Assembly: GCF_016632335.1 (NCBI RefSeq)
Contig: NZ_JAEPBG010000010.1
Span: 1 to 64,000 of the forward strand
Length of the DNA: 64,000 nt
From: Noviherbaspirillum pedocola
GTDB lineage: Bacteria > Pseudomonadota > Gammaproteobacteria > Burkholderiales > Burkholderiaceae_D
Reading direction: 5' to 3'
Positions 1 through 8,409 of this stretch are shown here, in pieces. The notes under the pieces are model-generated. The model was given only the letters and a program-made list of their open reading frames with translations. It had not been told where the DNA came from and searched no databases. The translations under genes were made by a program, and so were the position numbers. How positions within the stretch are numbered: the first letter of the stretch is position 1; each line of letters begins with the position of its first letter.

Positions 1-61
1 TTGCATGTGTAAGGCATGCCGCCAGCGTTCAATCTGAGCCAGGATCAAACTCTTCAGTTCA
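1..61 (-). rRNA. rrs: 16S ribosomal RNA, 5' end (partial)
   Basis: Read on the minus strand, the first about 60 bases carry the universal bacterial 16S start: GAAGAGTTTGATCCTGGCTC followed by AGATTGAACGCTGGCGGCAT and the TTACACATGCAA block. The gene runs off the left edge, so only about 4% of it is here. The GCGGCATGCC variant is common in betaproteobacteria. The exact 5' end is an estimate. Confidence 0.95.
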
Positions 62-240
62 ATTCCTGTTTTGTGCCATCTCTGGCAGGTTCCGAAGAAC
101 CGTCGCTCACTCAAAATACTGACCAGGACGTTCTTGCGAACCTTCCTGTATTTCTTTTGTGCGAGCACTTCTATCATTTGAGCATTCCGGACCCGAAGAC
201 CCGGCGCATCTGATATCGTGCCCACACTTATCGGCTGTTG

Positions 241-252
241 CTTGTTAAAGAA
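241..252 (-). promoter_or_regulatory. rRNA leader boxA-like antitermination site
   Basis: On the minus strand this reads TTCTTTAACAAG, matching the boxA core (TGCTCTTTAACA) of ribosomal RNA leaders. It lies about 180 bases upstream of the 16S 5' end, the usual position. In other bacteria boxA loads the Nus-factor antitermination complex on rRNA transcripts; the role here is inferred from sequence and position. Confidence 0.7.
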
Positions 253-451
253 CTTGTTCTGTCTGCCCCGACCTTCCGGTCAGCGCTGCGAAGCGTCGTG
301 TTCGTCAGCAGCAGAGAAGCGAGATTATGCGGCGTTTCCTTCTTCGTGTCAACAGCGAATTTCACACTTCCAAACATTCGCTGTAACACCTCGCCGCACC
401 TTCTCTCCTCTTGCAGTTGGCGCCTTCAGCATCCGCTGCAAGAGGACGCGC

Positions 452-481
452 ACTATATCAAACGACCCGGAACGATTGCAA
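452..481 (-). promoter_or_regulatory. Probable rRNA operon promoter
   Basis: On the minus strand a TTGCAA -35 (481-476) and a TATAGT -10 (457-452) are separated by 18 bases. They are followed by a GC-rich discriminator (GCGCGTCC), the hallmark of stringently controlled rRNA promoters. It lies about 390 bases upstream of the 16S start and about 200 bases before the boxA site. The spacing is one base longer than ideal. Further upstream promoters are possible but were not recognised. Confidence 0.55.
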
Positions 482-1285
482 GGGGATGGGGAAAACAAAT
501 TGTAGCTAGTGGCTTTCCGGCTGCCAGCCGGAATCGGCGGTTGAAGCGTGTGTCTTGAGCGGACCAGGCCGTATCGATTTCATGGGCGGCGACAGTGGAT
601 TGCGCCGGATAGCGAGCCACAATCAGCTGCTCCGACGTTCCCTTAGAGGAACGAGAGCGCTATCAACTTCGGCTGTACTGACTAGGAAGCACTGCGTCTC
701 TTGTCGAACGCCTACGATTTCGAAACGCGATGTCAATATAGCTAACCGCCTTGCACCGGCTTGTATTTTTGCGCCATTTCGTCTCCGCCGTTTCTGACAA
801 CCATCTCTTTGCGGTTTTCGACAAGCCTATGGACAAGGATTTCGGAGGCCGGGTCTGATTGCGCGCGCGCGTGGCCCAGGAAGTTCCCAACGAAATAGCT
901 CCGCGCTTAGATAGCAGTTTCAGGATTTCGAGCTAAGGCCATTATTCCGCTTGTAATAATGGCAAATGATGCTGCGCGCAGAGTCATAGCTATACCACGC
1001 ACTGTTGTTGGATCAGAGCCGACACCGGTCATGCAGAAAACCCTCACCCGATTAGTTTTGGGCACGACAGACAAACGATATTGGCGTGCCAAACGACCTT
1101 GAACTCATGGATCCTAGCTCTTAAGCTTCTTATGCAAATGCACTCGCGCAAAGCTCATGCAAAGGCTTATGGATAAGTAAAATGAATCACGCTGAAGCTG
1201 CGAAAGGGATGGATACCAGGCGGTTCCCCGCGCAAAGGACGCGGATCAACGATCAATTAGGATTGGCTAAGCTATCGCTTTTGTT
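482..1285. other. Non-coding stretch upstream of the rRNA operon
   Basis: No convincing gene was seen on either strand here. The short open frames lack ribosome binding sites and recognisable protein features. The stretch separates the rRNA promoter from tRNA-Arg and probably holds upstream activating (UP or Fis) sequences, which cannot be assigned by eye. Confidence 0.5.
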
Positions 1286-1286
1286 G

Positions 1287-1362
1287 GCGCGGCTGGCTGG
1301 GATCGAACCAGCGACCCTTGGCTTCGGAGGCCAATACTCTATCCACTGAGCTACAGCCGCGC
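1287..1362 (-). tRNA. tRNA-Arg (anticodon CCG)
   Basis: The minus strand folds as a standard cloverleaf. The acceptor arm pairs GCGCGGC (1362-1356) with GCCGCGC (1293-1287). The D-arm carries TAGCTCAGTGGATAGAG, the anticodon loop CCTCCGAAG has anticodon CCG (arginine), and the T-arm carries GGTTCGATCC. A full CCA tail does not appear to be encoded directly after the acceptor stem. Confidence 0.93.
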
Positions 1363-1556
1363 TGTTGTGTTTACTACGAGAGGGAAGCAGGATACAGTCT
1401 TTCCGCCTTGCCGTCCACGGCTAGAGTTGCCGCATTACAAAAACGACATGTTACGTCTATAATTGACAGTTCGACGCGATCTTGCACTACGGCATTATCT
1501 GCTTGTGATCGTGAGCGTAGTGGCATAGGAATTCAAAACTGTTTTTTGAGGAACCA

Positions 1557-2456
1557 ATGACTGACGCACATCATGAATCACAGTCGGTGATCCGTACTCC
1601 AAAGCAGCTGATTGCTGCGGTGCTGGCCGGGTTTCTTGTACCAATTATTACGATCGTATTGCTCGTACAGTACGTCGGCAATACAACACGGGTAGGTGCC
1701 GGCTCGGAAAGTCAGAGCGATGAAGCGATTGCTGAACGCATCAAACCGGTATCCGACATTGGCTTTACTTTCCGTGATGCGAACGCACCAAAACAGTTGC
1801 AAGCCGGCGCCGATGTGTACAAGGGTGTATGTGCCGCCTGCCATGCTAGCGGAGCGGCCGGGGCCCCCAAGGTAGGCGATGCCGCGGCCTGGTCGGCTCG
1901 TATTGGTCAAGGGTATGACACCCTCGTTTCCCATGCTGTTAACGGTATCCGTGCAATGCCTGCCAAGGGTGGCAATCCGGATCTCGATGACGTCGAAGTC
2001 GCGCGGGCCATGGTTTATATGGCCAATCAGTCCGGCGCAAAATTCAAGGAGCCGGAAGTGAAGGCAAACTCCTCGGCTGCGGCCTCAAAAAACGAGGCTA
2101 TGGCGGCACCTGCTGCAACCCCGCAAAATGCCGCGCCAGCATCAGCGGCAGCTCCGACTCCCGCAGCTCCTGCTCCGGCTCCTACTTCGACTTCTGCCAC
2201 CGCGGCGGATGCCGGACAAAAGCTTTATGCCTCTGCCTGTGTTGCCTGCCATGGCGCAGGCGTGGCGGGCGCGCCAAAATTCGGCGACAAAACCGCGTGG
2301 GCGGACCGCCTGAAGCAAGGCAAGGATGTTCTTTATGAACATGCAATCAAGGGGTTTCAGGGAAAGAACGGCATCATGCCAGCCAAGGGCGGTTCTTCGG
2401 CATCGGATGAGGAAGTCAAAGCAGCGGTGGATTACATAGCGGCTGCAGCTAAATAA
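1557..2456 (+). CDS. Membrane-anchored diheme cytochrome c (cytochrome c5-like)
   Basis: A 299-residue protein with one N-terminal membrane segment (about residues 17-40) that anchors two class I cytochrome c domains in the periplasm. The first heme motif is C92-x2-C95-H96 (CAACH) and the second C228-x2-C231-H232 (CVACH). Each is followed by a conserved IMPAKGG/AMPAKGG segment that supplies the methionine axial ligand. An Ala/Pro-rich linker (about 165-215) joins the domains. Proteins of this shape are common in betaproteobacteria and are thought to carry electrons to terminal oxidases or other periplasmic acceptors; the exact partner is not visible. It is a single gene followed by a strong hairpin terminator, and the tRNA-Arg upstream is divergent. 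Confidence 0.88.
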   Translation: MTDAHHESQSVIRTPKQLIAAVLAGFLVPIITIVLLVQYVGNTTRVGAGSESQSDEAIAERIKPVSDIGFTFRDANAPKQLQAGADVYKGVCAACHASGAAGAPKVGDAAAWSARIGQGYDTLVSHAVNGIRAMPAKGGNPDLDDVEVARAMVYMANQSGAKFKEPEVKANSSAAASKNEAMAAPAATPQNAAPASAAAPTPAAPAPAPTSTSATAADAGQKLYASACVACHGAGVAGAPKFGDKTAWADRLKQGKDVLYEHAIKGFQGKNGIMPAKGGSSASDEEVKAAVDYIAAAAK

Positions 2457-2471
2457 AACCTGGTGTCGCGA

Positions 2472-2499
2472 TAAAAGCCAGTTTTCGAACTGGCTTTTA
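2472..2499. terminator. Bidirectional rho-independent terminator
   Basis: A perfect hairpin, TAAAAGCCAGTT-TTCG-AACTGGCTTTTA, is flanked by A-rich and T-rich tracts. It lies just past the cytochrome stop and overlaps the 3' end of the convergent minus-strand gene, so it can end transcripts from both sides. Confidence 0.9.
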
Positions 2500-2871
2500 T
2501 TTTGTCTGCTCGCTTGGCGCTGCCGCAGATTTGGAAGTCTTAGACTGTGCCCAGCGCCAGAATAGATAGACGCCTATTCCGGCACCAAGTAATGGAATCC
2601 CTTTCGTAAGCCAGGGCTTGAGATGCTTGCAGAGCCTGCGGCGCACCGGCCACAGTGTCATAGCCAAAGAAAGGATGCGATTCGCACTGGAAAAATCAAA
2701 TAGCCCCCAAGCCGCGGCCGCTGCACTCCGACTCGCAATCCGCTTCACCCAAGTATTAGGCTGAATTTGCTCGATTAGCAGATCGCGCTGCAATTTAATG
2801 CTCGACCGCTGCAAGCTGCCGGCGGTAAGCAGCTCGAGTTTGCGTCGGGCGCTATGGCCGGATTTCCACAT
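2497..2871 (-). CDS. YqjK-like small membrane protein (tentative)
   Basis: A 124-residue basic protein, third gene of a three-gene minus-strand operon after a YqjD/ElaB-type and a YqjE-type gene, which is the order yqjD-yqjE-yqjK in enterobacteria. It has an N-terminal helical basic region (RRKLELLTAG, LQRDLLIEQIQ) and a C-terminal hydrophobic segment (GIPLLGAGIGVYLFWRW) typical of YqjK. The start was chosen at the ATG preceded by GGGAG about 10 bases upstream, directly after the YqjE stop; longer readings would overlap YqjE. Family membership rests mostly on context and shape. Its function is unknown. Confidence 0.6.
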   Translation of the reverse strand: MWKSGHSARRKLELLTAGSLQRSSIKLQRDLLIEQIQPNTWVKRIASRSAAAAAWGLFDFSSANRILSLAMTLWPVRRRLCKHLKPWLTKGIPLLGAGIGVYLFWRWAQSKTSKSAAAPSEQTK

Positions 2872-2888
2872 CGCGCACGCTCTCCCGC

Positions 2889-3281
2889 TTATTTGACCAG
2901 GACGTCCATATCCTTGCGCAGCTCGGCCCGAGTTACTGGCAACCACTCCAAGCGCTGCAACATGGCTAGCGCCCAACGCAGCGCCATAAAGCAAGCGACT
3001 GTGAACACCGCTGCGAGGATAAGCAAAATTTTCCAGCCGATTACCGGCCAGGCGAAGTACACCAGCAAGCCTGACCAGAACGCCAGCGCGAACCAGGCAG
3101 TGAGCAAGCCCAATGCGGCGATAAGCATCGCCTTCAACAACACGGAACGCGTCTCGGCAAGCTCCAGAGACGCCAGTTCGATCCGATTTTGGAACAGAGC
3201 CGACATGTCGCGCAGCAAGGCCATCAATCTGGAAAGCGGTCCCGCACCCGGGGACGTTCCGACTGCCTCTGGCTTGTTCAT
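2889..3281 (-). CDS. YqjE / phage-holin-superfamily inner-membrane protein
   Basis: A 130-residue protein. An amphipathic N-terminus (LSRLMALLRDMSALFQNRIE) is followed by two long hydrophobic segments (about residues 48-72 and 80-103), the layout of the YqjE family (putative holin superfamily III, formerly DUF1469). Members sit beside YqjD/ElaB proteins and are linked to stationary phase and envelope stress; their biochemical role is not known. It is the middle gene of the YqjD-YqjE-YqjK-type operon, 18 bases after the preceding gene. Confidence 0.82.
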   Translation of the reverse strand: MNKPEAVGTSPGAGPLSRLMALLRDMSALFQNRIELASLELAETRSVLLKAMLIAALGLLTAWFALAFWSGLLVYFAWPVIGWKILLILAAVFTVACFMALRWALAMLQRLEWLPVTRAELRKDMDVLVK

Positions 3282-3299
3282 GCCGGCTTGAAGAAAGAA

Positions 3300-3602
3300 T
3301 TATCTGCGGCCGATGAGAATGCCGATCAGCATGCCGACGCCAGCGGAAATTGCCACTGCATTCCAGGGATTTTCACGTACGTAGGTGTTGGCATTTCCAG
3401 CGACTTCCTTGCTGGTGTCGATCGCCGCACTTTGCAATTCCTGAGCTTTGCCCATTGCGGTATCCAACAATTCCATACCGCGTGCACGCAATTCATCCGC
3501 CTTGGCACCGGTCGACGAGGTCGCTTCACGGAATAAGCTTTGGGCGTCGCGGACCAAGGTGCGAACATCAGTGCGTACGGTTTTCAGGTTATTTTCCAGC
3601 AT
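3300..3602 (-). CDS. DUF883 (ElaB/YqjD) family membrane protein
   Basis: A 100-residue protein with a long amphipathic N-terminal helix containing alternating charged residues (about 1-75), the ENPWNAVAISAGVG motif and a C-terminal glycine-rich membrane anchor ending GRR. This is the diagnostic DUF883 layout. YqjD and ElaB in E. coli are C-tail-anchored inner-membrane proteins that bind ribosomes in stationary phase and respond to oxidative stress. First gene of its operon. Confidence 0.9.
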   Translation of the reverse strand: MLENNLKTVRTDVRTLVRDAQSLFREATSSTGAKADELRARGMELLDTAMGKAQELQSAAIDTSKEVAGNANTYVRENPWNAVAISAGVGMLIGILIGRR

Positions 3603-3748
3603 GGCAATACTCCTGTGCGAAAACTAGAATGCGACCCAAGCGCCTTACCTCAGGTATCCGAGAGAAGTTGACTAGGACGCGGGCGGAACGAGCAGGGTAC
3701 AAAAGAGTGTTGTTTTTTGCAAGCAATGAGCCGGCTGCAATGCTTGCC

Positions 3749-4882
3749 TTAACGCATCAGCTTGCCGGTCCGACTCACAACCGTCAGATCGACGAAATGT
3801 GAGCCGATATGGTTATTCGGCGAAAAACTGAGCGTATAACCACCCAGGTTGATTTGTCCCAGATTGTCCAGTGCCTGGCGCACCGAAGCGCGCGTTGGTG
3901 TTGTACCAGCCTTTTTTAGCGCGCTTACCAGAAGCTTCGCATTGAGAAAGCCTTCCATCGTCGGATACGAGTAAGGCGTGCCCTTCGCATAGGTATTCAT
4001 CAGCTTCTGGTATTCCGCTACCAGTGGCAGCGTCGCACTGTAGGGAAAGGGCATGACCTGCGACATGCCGACACCCTGCAATACCGAAGCATTGACGGTC
4101 TTCGACAAACCCTCGACATTCGCGGTCGAAATGCAGAACAGGAAAGCTTGGCCGCCGGCCGCACGGAATTGCTGGATGAACTCCGCAGTCGGCGGCGTGA
4201 TGGACACCATGATGACTGCATCCGGCGTGCTCTCGACCACATCCTTGACCGCGTTGCGCACATCCGTGGTGTAAGGCTCGTAACTTGCGCGTGCCACCAA
4301 CGCGACATTGCGCTTCCTGGCCGCGTCCTCGGCCGCGCGCAGGCCTGCCTCACCGAAAGGATTGTCTTCATAAAATACCGCGATGCGCTTTGTGCCGAGG
4401 CTCGTTACATGCCGCACGATGGCATCGACTTCTTCGACATAGCTGGCGCGTAAATGGAAGATTGCCGGATTTTGTGTTTCGCGCAGCAGGCGTGCGCCAG
4501 TCGTTACACCAACGACCGGCGGCGCTGCGTTGTCGAATACTCCCTGTCGCAGCAATTCCGACACATTGTCGGTGCCGTACAGCCCGGTCAGTGCGATCAC
4601 GCGTGGATCGGCGACGAACTCCCGGACATTGCGCAGCGTGTTTTCCGGCTTGTACGCGTCATCCTTGACCACCTGGACGATTTTCTGGCCATTGATACCG
4701 CCTTCGGACGCATTGACGTGATCGAAAACGATCTTGGCACCGAGCGCCAGCCCGCGGCCGGTGCCGCCCGCCTCTCCGGTCAGTGGTACCGACTGCCCCA
4801 CCACGATGTCAGCATGCGCTGCCGAAGTGAGAAACATTGCTAGTCCCAGCGCCAGGGAATGAAAAGCTCGCGATCGCACCAT
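3749..4882 (-). CDS. Periplasmic binding protein, branched-chain amino acid type (ABC transporter)
   Basis: A 377-residue Leu/Ile/Val-binding-family (peripla_BP_6) receptor. It has a cleavable signal peptide (about 1-24, ending AHA), then DIVVGQSVPLTGEAGGTGRG, typical of the mature start, and the conserved EGFLNAKLLVSALKKAG segment near the C-terminus. The start at 4882 gives MVRSRAFHSL with a compact signal peptide; an ATG six codons upstream is less likely. No permease or ATPase genes adjoin it, so it is an orphan receptor that must work with components elsewhere or act as a sensor. The ligand cannot be told from sequence. Confidence 0.85.
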   Translation of the reverse strand: MVRSRAFHSLALGLAMFLTSAAHADIVVGQSVPLTGEAGGTGRGLALGAKIVFDHVNASEGGINGQKIVQVVKDDAYKPENTLRNVREFVADPRVIALTGLYGTDNVSELLRQGVFDNAAPPVVGVTTGARLLRETQNPAIFHLRASYVEEVDAIVRHVTSLGTKRIAVFYEDNPFGEAGLRAAEDAARKRNVALVARASYEPYTTDVRNAVKDVVESTPDAVIMVSITPPTAEFIQQFRAAGGQAFLFCISTANVEGLSKTVNASVLQGVGMSQVMPFPYSATLPLVAEYQKLMNTYAKGTPYSYPTMEGFLNAKLLVSALKKAGTTPTRASVRQALDNLGQINLGGYTLSFSPNNHIGSHFVDLTVVSRTGKLMR

Positions 4883-4999
4883 GATTCTCCAATGCAACAA
4901 GGAATGCCCCTATTAAATCAGAGTCATTTATGTTTATCTAGAGAAATAATTTCTGTTGAGAAAATATGCAAACCTCGTGCATTGATCGCAACACGTCAA

Positions 5000-5791
5000 T
5001 CAGTCTGCTCGTATGCCTCCCTTCATGCCCTGTCCGTGATGCGCCAGCGCATACCAGAGCGCGCCGATCCACTCATGCAGGGCATAGCTCGAATCACGCA
5101 AGGCAGCGGCATTCGGAATGAAATCGCTGATGAGAAGCGGACCGCGGGATCGGTAGTTGGTCGGCGCGGGAACCACCTGGAGGCCGGTTTGCAGGAAAAC
5201 GGCGCGTGCTCGCGGCATGTGCATGGCATCAGTCACCAGCAAAATGCTTCGCACGCCAGACGAGCGCAGTACTTCAGCGGAGTAGCGAGCATTTTCGGCA
5301 GTGTTATCCGAGTTTGCCTCAACCCAGCGCACCGGTACCGAAAAGTCCTCGCGCAACGCCCGGGCCATCAGTTGCGCCTCGGATTCGAATGCGCCTTCCG
5401 GACTGCCACCGGTGACCAGGATCGGCAAACCGGTCTGTCGCTGCAGCCGGGCGCCATAACGCAGGCGCGCCAGCGAGGCGGCGATCGGCACATCATGACC
5501 CGCATATTCCGGCGCATTACGGCTGCGCCCGCCGCCGAGAATCACGATGACCTCCCCCTGCTGCGACCCGGACCATGGTGGATTCATCTCCTCCAGCGGC
5601 CACATCAGCAGGCGTGCGCAGACGCCAGTGGACAGCGCCGTCAGCAAGGCCAGCGCGCACAGCGTCAGCGCCGGGCCGCCGCGCGGAAAACGACGGCGCA
5701 TCAACATGCCAGCCGCCGCTGGAATCAGCAGCGACAGCGGCGGCAGAAACAGTGCGGCAACGGCATTGGTCAGCAGCCAGACTATGCTCAT
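5000..5791 (-). CDS. YdcF/ElyC/SanA family protein (DUF218)
   Basis: A 263-residue protein with two N-terminal membrane segments (about 7-28 and 39-63) and then a DUF218 domain: VIVILGGGRSRNAPEY at its start, the LVTGGSPEGAFESEAQ block, the SDNTAENARYSAEVL motif and LLVTDAMHMPRARAVF. Members in E. coli (ElyC, SanA) affect envelope integrity and peptidoglycan metabolism; no enzymatic activity is firmly established. Its start overlaps the end of the upstream lipoprotein gene (ATGA), so the two are translationally coupled. Confidence 0.87.
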   Translation of the reverse strand: MSIVWLLTNAVAALFLPPLSLLIPAAAGMLMRRRFPRGGPALTLCALALLTALSTGVCARLLMWPLEEMNPPWSGSQQGEVIVILGGGRSRNAPEYAGHDVPIAASLARLRYGARLQRQTGLPILVTGGSPEGAFESEAQLMARALREDFSVPVRWVEANSDNTAENARYSAEVLRSSGVRSILLVTDAMHMPRARAVFLQTGLQVVPAPTNYRSRGPLLISDFIPNAAALRDSSYALHEWIGALWYALAHHGQGMKGGIRAD

Positions 5792-6261
5792 TCGTCCATC
5801 TGTTCATGTGCGATCGAGCGCAACTGGAAGCGGCCGTCGTCGTTGAACAGCCAGGACTCGGCAACCTCGACCCGGCCATTGCGCAGCAGGTGCGATGCCG
5901 GTTTCGGAAATGGCGTGCTGCTGCGCAATGCGGCAAGCGCGGTCTGCTCATTGGCGCGGTCATGGTTGGAACGCAATATCTGGCTACGCACCAGATTGCC
6001 ATCGCGGTCGACCGAAAAGCCGACCACGACGATGGAGCGCAGCAGTGCTTGTGGCCGATCGGTGTAGACGCGCGTGGAATTGACCTCGCTGATACGTTGC
6101 GCGAGGTCGGCCTTGTAGGCATCGACGCTGCGGGCGGTGGAAGTGCCATCGCCCGTAGTCTGCACCCGCGTGGCGCCGACGCGGCCGGTAGTCACATCGA
6201 GCGGCGCGTGGGAACAGGCGGCAAGCACGGCGACGAGCGGCAGGACAAGTTTGCGGTACAT
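5788..6261 (-). CDS. Lipoprotein with TonB C-terminal-like domain
   Basis: A 157-residue protein with a lipoprotein signal (MYRKLVLPLVAVLAAC, lipobox LAAC, Cys16). The C-terminal half, about 75-145, fits a TonB-C fold: RSIVVVGFSVDRDGNLVRS is the usual 'V.F.V..DG.V....V' strand pattern, followed by ALAALRSSTPFPKP. It lacks the Pro-rich spacer and N-terminal membrane helix of a true TonB, so it is not a classical energy transducer; similar stand-alone lipoproteins are of unknown role. It overlaps the following YdcF-type gene by four bases. Confidence 0.7.
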   Translation of the reverse strand: MYRKLVLPLVAVLAACSHAPLDVTTGRVGATRVQTTGDGTSTARSVDAYKADLAQRISEVNSTRVYTDRPQALLRSIVVVGFSVDRDGNLVRSQILRSNHDRANEQTALAALRSSTPFPKPASHLLRNGRVEVAESWLFNDDGRFQLRSIAHEQMDE

Positions 6262-6388
6262 GGCGTCTCCTCGGTAATCATGGCGCGAGCCTTGGCGGCC
6301 CGGGATGATATTGTCATGGATGATTCGATAATCGAAACACAAGTAAACCGGCGTTTTCCGGCATTTCTCAAAAATTCGTGCCGGACAC

Positions 6389-6417
6389 TGGCATTTCACG
6401 GGGAAGTCCTGTAGACT
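6389..6417 (+). promoter_or_regulatory. Probable tRNA operon promoter
   Basis: TGGCAT (-35) and TAGACT (-10) are spaced by 17 bases and followed by a GC-rich discriminator (TCGCCCCGC), as in stable RNA promoters. It lies about 60 bases upstream of tRNA-Val. The -35 is weak; this was assigned by eye. Confidence 0.4.
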
Positions 6418-6477
6418 TCGCCCCGCTTCAGACGCAGAGCAACACGTCCGAAAGCAGAGGCAGCATGCAAAGCACCG

Positions 6478-6553
6478 GGGTGCTTAGCTCAGTTGGTAGA
6501 GCGGCGCCCTTACAAGGCGTAGGTCGGGAGTTCGAGCCTCTCAGCACCCACCA
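6478..6553 (+). tRNA. tRNA-Val (anticodon TAC)
   Basis: The acceptor arm pairs GGGTGCT with AGCACCC. The D-arm carries TAGCTCAGTTGGTAGAG, the anticodon loop CTTACAA has anticodon TAC (valine), and the T-arm carries GAGTTCGAGCC. The CCA end is encoded (6551-6553). It is co-transcribed with tRNA-Asp 40 bases downstream. Confidence 0.96.
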
Positions 6554-6593
6554 GCCGGTCGGCATGCAGCAGTACAGATTTCTCAGCAGTACT

Positions 6594-6670
6594 GGAGTGG
6601 TAGTTCAGTTGGTTAGAATACCGGCCTGTCACGCCGGGGGTCGCGGGTTCGAGCCCCGTCCACTCCGCCA
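6594..6670 (+). tRNA. tRNA-Asp (anticodon GTC)
   Basis: The acceptor arm pairs GGAGTGG with CCACTCC and the discriminator G is as expected for Asp. The anticodon loop CTGTCAC has anticodon GTC, the T-arm carries GGGTTCGAGCCCC, and CCA is encoded at the end. Second gene of the Val-Asp tRNA pair, followed at once by a terminator. Confidence 0.96.
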
Positions 6671-6676
6671 ATACCA

Positions 6677-6702
6677 AAAACGCCCGCGCAAGCGGGCGTT
6701 TT
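6677..6702. terminator. Bidirectional rho-independent terminator
   Basis: The hairpin AAAACGCCCGC-GCAA-GCGGGCGTTTT is followed by a T-tract on the plus strand and bounded by an A-tract. It ends the tRNA transcript and can also end the convergent amidase-cluster transcript coming from the right. Confidence 0.9.
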
Positions 6703-6727
6703 TCTTTTCCGGTGCCGCATCGCTGCC

Positions 6728-8404
6728 CTACCCCGCCAGGCGCAAATACAGCCTTGGCAAGCGTTCCGGCAGTTCCATCGCGCTTTTCACCACCAGATAC
6801 TGCCCTTCCCCGAACATCCTGCGTGCATAAGCGCCGGCCGCGCCATCGACCGTCACGCAAAATGCATGATTGCCGCCTGCCCTGACTTCCGCCACCGCAT
6901 GGCGCGCATCCTCAACCAGATAGCCCGGATGAAACACATCAATGTCATGCGGCTCGCCATCGGTGACGACCAGGATCAACTTTTCCTCGCTGCGCACCCC
7001 ATTCAGCAAGCGGCCCGCGTGTCGCAATGCCGCGCCGATGCGGGTGGATTGTTCGCCGCCCATCGCGGCCAGGCGCGACATGGCCAGGTCGTCGAAGCGC
7101 GCATCGAAGTCCTTGAAGCGCAGGTAACTGAGCTCGTGCCGGCCAGCCGAGCGAAAGCCATGGATCGCAAAACGGTCGCCGTTGCGCTCCATCGCGTCGG
7201 CCAGTAACACCGCCGCCTCGCGTATCGCATCCAGCACCGTGCCCTCCTCCATACGTTCACACGTGGATGCCGACAGATCGAGCAGCACCAGTACCGCCAG
7301 CGAGCGACGCCGATGCAGCGTGCGCTGATGCACGCGCGCATCCGGCATCGTCCCCGAGCGGAAGGCGATGGCGGCATCGATCAGCGCGTCGATATCGAAA
7401 CGCTCGCCGTCGAGCTGCCGGCGCAGATGCACCGGCTCGCGTGACCGACGCGCGCGAATTTGCGCCGCCAACCGTGCAGCCATGGATTCGTATTGCGCCA
7501 TGCCCGCCTGCAGCAGCGCCGGATCAATGCCCGGCGCCGGACGCTCGATCACGCTGCACCAGCGCGGCCGCAAGGCGCCGAGGCGGCTGTCCCATTCCGG
7601 ATAAAGCGTTGCCCGCGCGGGTGCTGCACTCTCCTCCATGTCCGCCCCTACCAGCTTCGCCGCTAACTCTTCCTGTCCCGCCCCCGGCATACGCTGCTGC
7701 GGCGCGCCCTCGGTGGAGACGTCCGCCAGCGCCACATCCTCGAAGCGCGTCTCGGACGGCGCCTCACCGTCGTCCCACAAAAAGCCATGGTCGTCGCGAT
7801 ACGGCGGCTCGACCGCATAGGTCTTTGCGTTGAACTGCAGCCGCATCTGCCCGATGTCATTGCCAAGCAGCGATGCCACCTCGCGCAGCGCCAATGCATC
7901 GCTGCCATGGCGCTGCGATGCGGCAACCAGGCGCCGCGCCTTTGCGATCCACGGATGACCATCCTCATGCGTCGGGTCCAGCAGCGCGCGCGACAGCCGC
8001 AGCATCAATCCGGCAAAGCTTTCATCGTCGCCAGCATCAGGAAAGCAGCCCAGCCACAAGCGGCGCAAGCCAGGCATGGCGGCGATCGCCAGGGCCTCGA
8101 TGCGCGCATCTTCCAGCAGGCCCAGCAGCACGATCTGTATCGGCTTCAGGCTGCCGCGCGCAAAGCGCTGATGGCTGTAGGCCAGGTGCGCCGCTGCATG
8201 CGCCGCGGCTGCGCGATACAACATGAACGCCGCCTCGCCGCTGGCCGCATGCCAGGTCTGCGGCAAATGGATGCCGATCTCGGACAGATAGGGCCGCGTC
8301 TGCTGCAGCGGCCGCGCCAGCGGATGCAGCCGGATCTCGCGTCCCCATAACGCGCGCAGATATGGGGAAAGTCGCCGCGCCGCGGCATCGAAATCGACCG
8401 GCAT
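6728..8404 (-). CDS. VWA-domain protein, CbbO/NorD type (predicted partner of AAA+ ATPase)
   Basis: A 558-residue cytoplasmic protein with no signal peptide or membrane segments. The N-terminal about 360 residues are helical and Ala/Arg/Leu-rich. The C-terminal part (about 365-550) is a von Willebrand A domain with a MIDAS motif (LLDLSAS, DxSxS) and a second metal-site Asp (VVTDGEPHD). This is the architecture of CbbO and NorD, which act with the MoxR-type ATPases CbbQ and NorQ to activate Rubisco or load metal into nitric oxide reductase. Neither target gene is in this window; instead the pair follows an aliphatic amidase gene. It lies 5 bases after the ATPase stop and is the last gene of the cluster. 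Role in amidase maturation is inferred from context only. Confidence 0.85.
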   Translation of the reverse strand: MPVDFDAAARRLSPYLRALWGREIRLHPLARPLQQTRPYLSEIGIHLPQTWHAASGEAAFMLYRAAAAHAAAHLAYSHQRFARGSLKPIQIVLLGLLEDARIEALAIAAMPGLRRLWLGCFPDAGDDESFAGLMLRLSRALLDPTHEDGHPWIAKARRLVAASQRHGSDALALREVASLLGNDIGQMRLQFNAKTYAVEPPYRDDHGFLWDDGEAPSETRFEDVALADVSTEGAPQQRMPGAGQEELAAKLVGADMEESAAPARATLYPEWDSRLGALRPRWCSVIERPAPGIDPALLQAGMAQYESMAARLAAQIRARRSREPVHLRRQLDGERFDIDALIDAAIAFRSGTMPDARVHQRTLHRRRSLAVLVLLDLSASTCERMEEGTVLDAIREAAVLLADAMERNGDRFAIHGFRSAGRHELSYLRFKDFDARFDDLAMSRLAAMGGEQSTRIGAALRHAGRLLNGVRSEEKLILVVTDGEPHDIDVFHPGYLVEDARHAVAEVRAGGNHAFCVTVDGAAGAYARRMFGEGQYLVVKSAMELPERLPRLYLRLAG

Positions 8405-8409
8405 CGATC

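Noticed and set aside
2854-3291. A 145-codon plus-strand frame opposite the YqjE-type gene
   Set aside because: Shadow of the minus-strand YqjE-type gene, which has the expected membrane segments and operon context.
4859-6067. A 402-codon plus-strand frame across the YdcF-type gene
   Set aside because: Shadow of the minus-strand YdcF-type and TonB-like genes, both with recognised domains; the plus-strand translation is compositionally odd.
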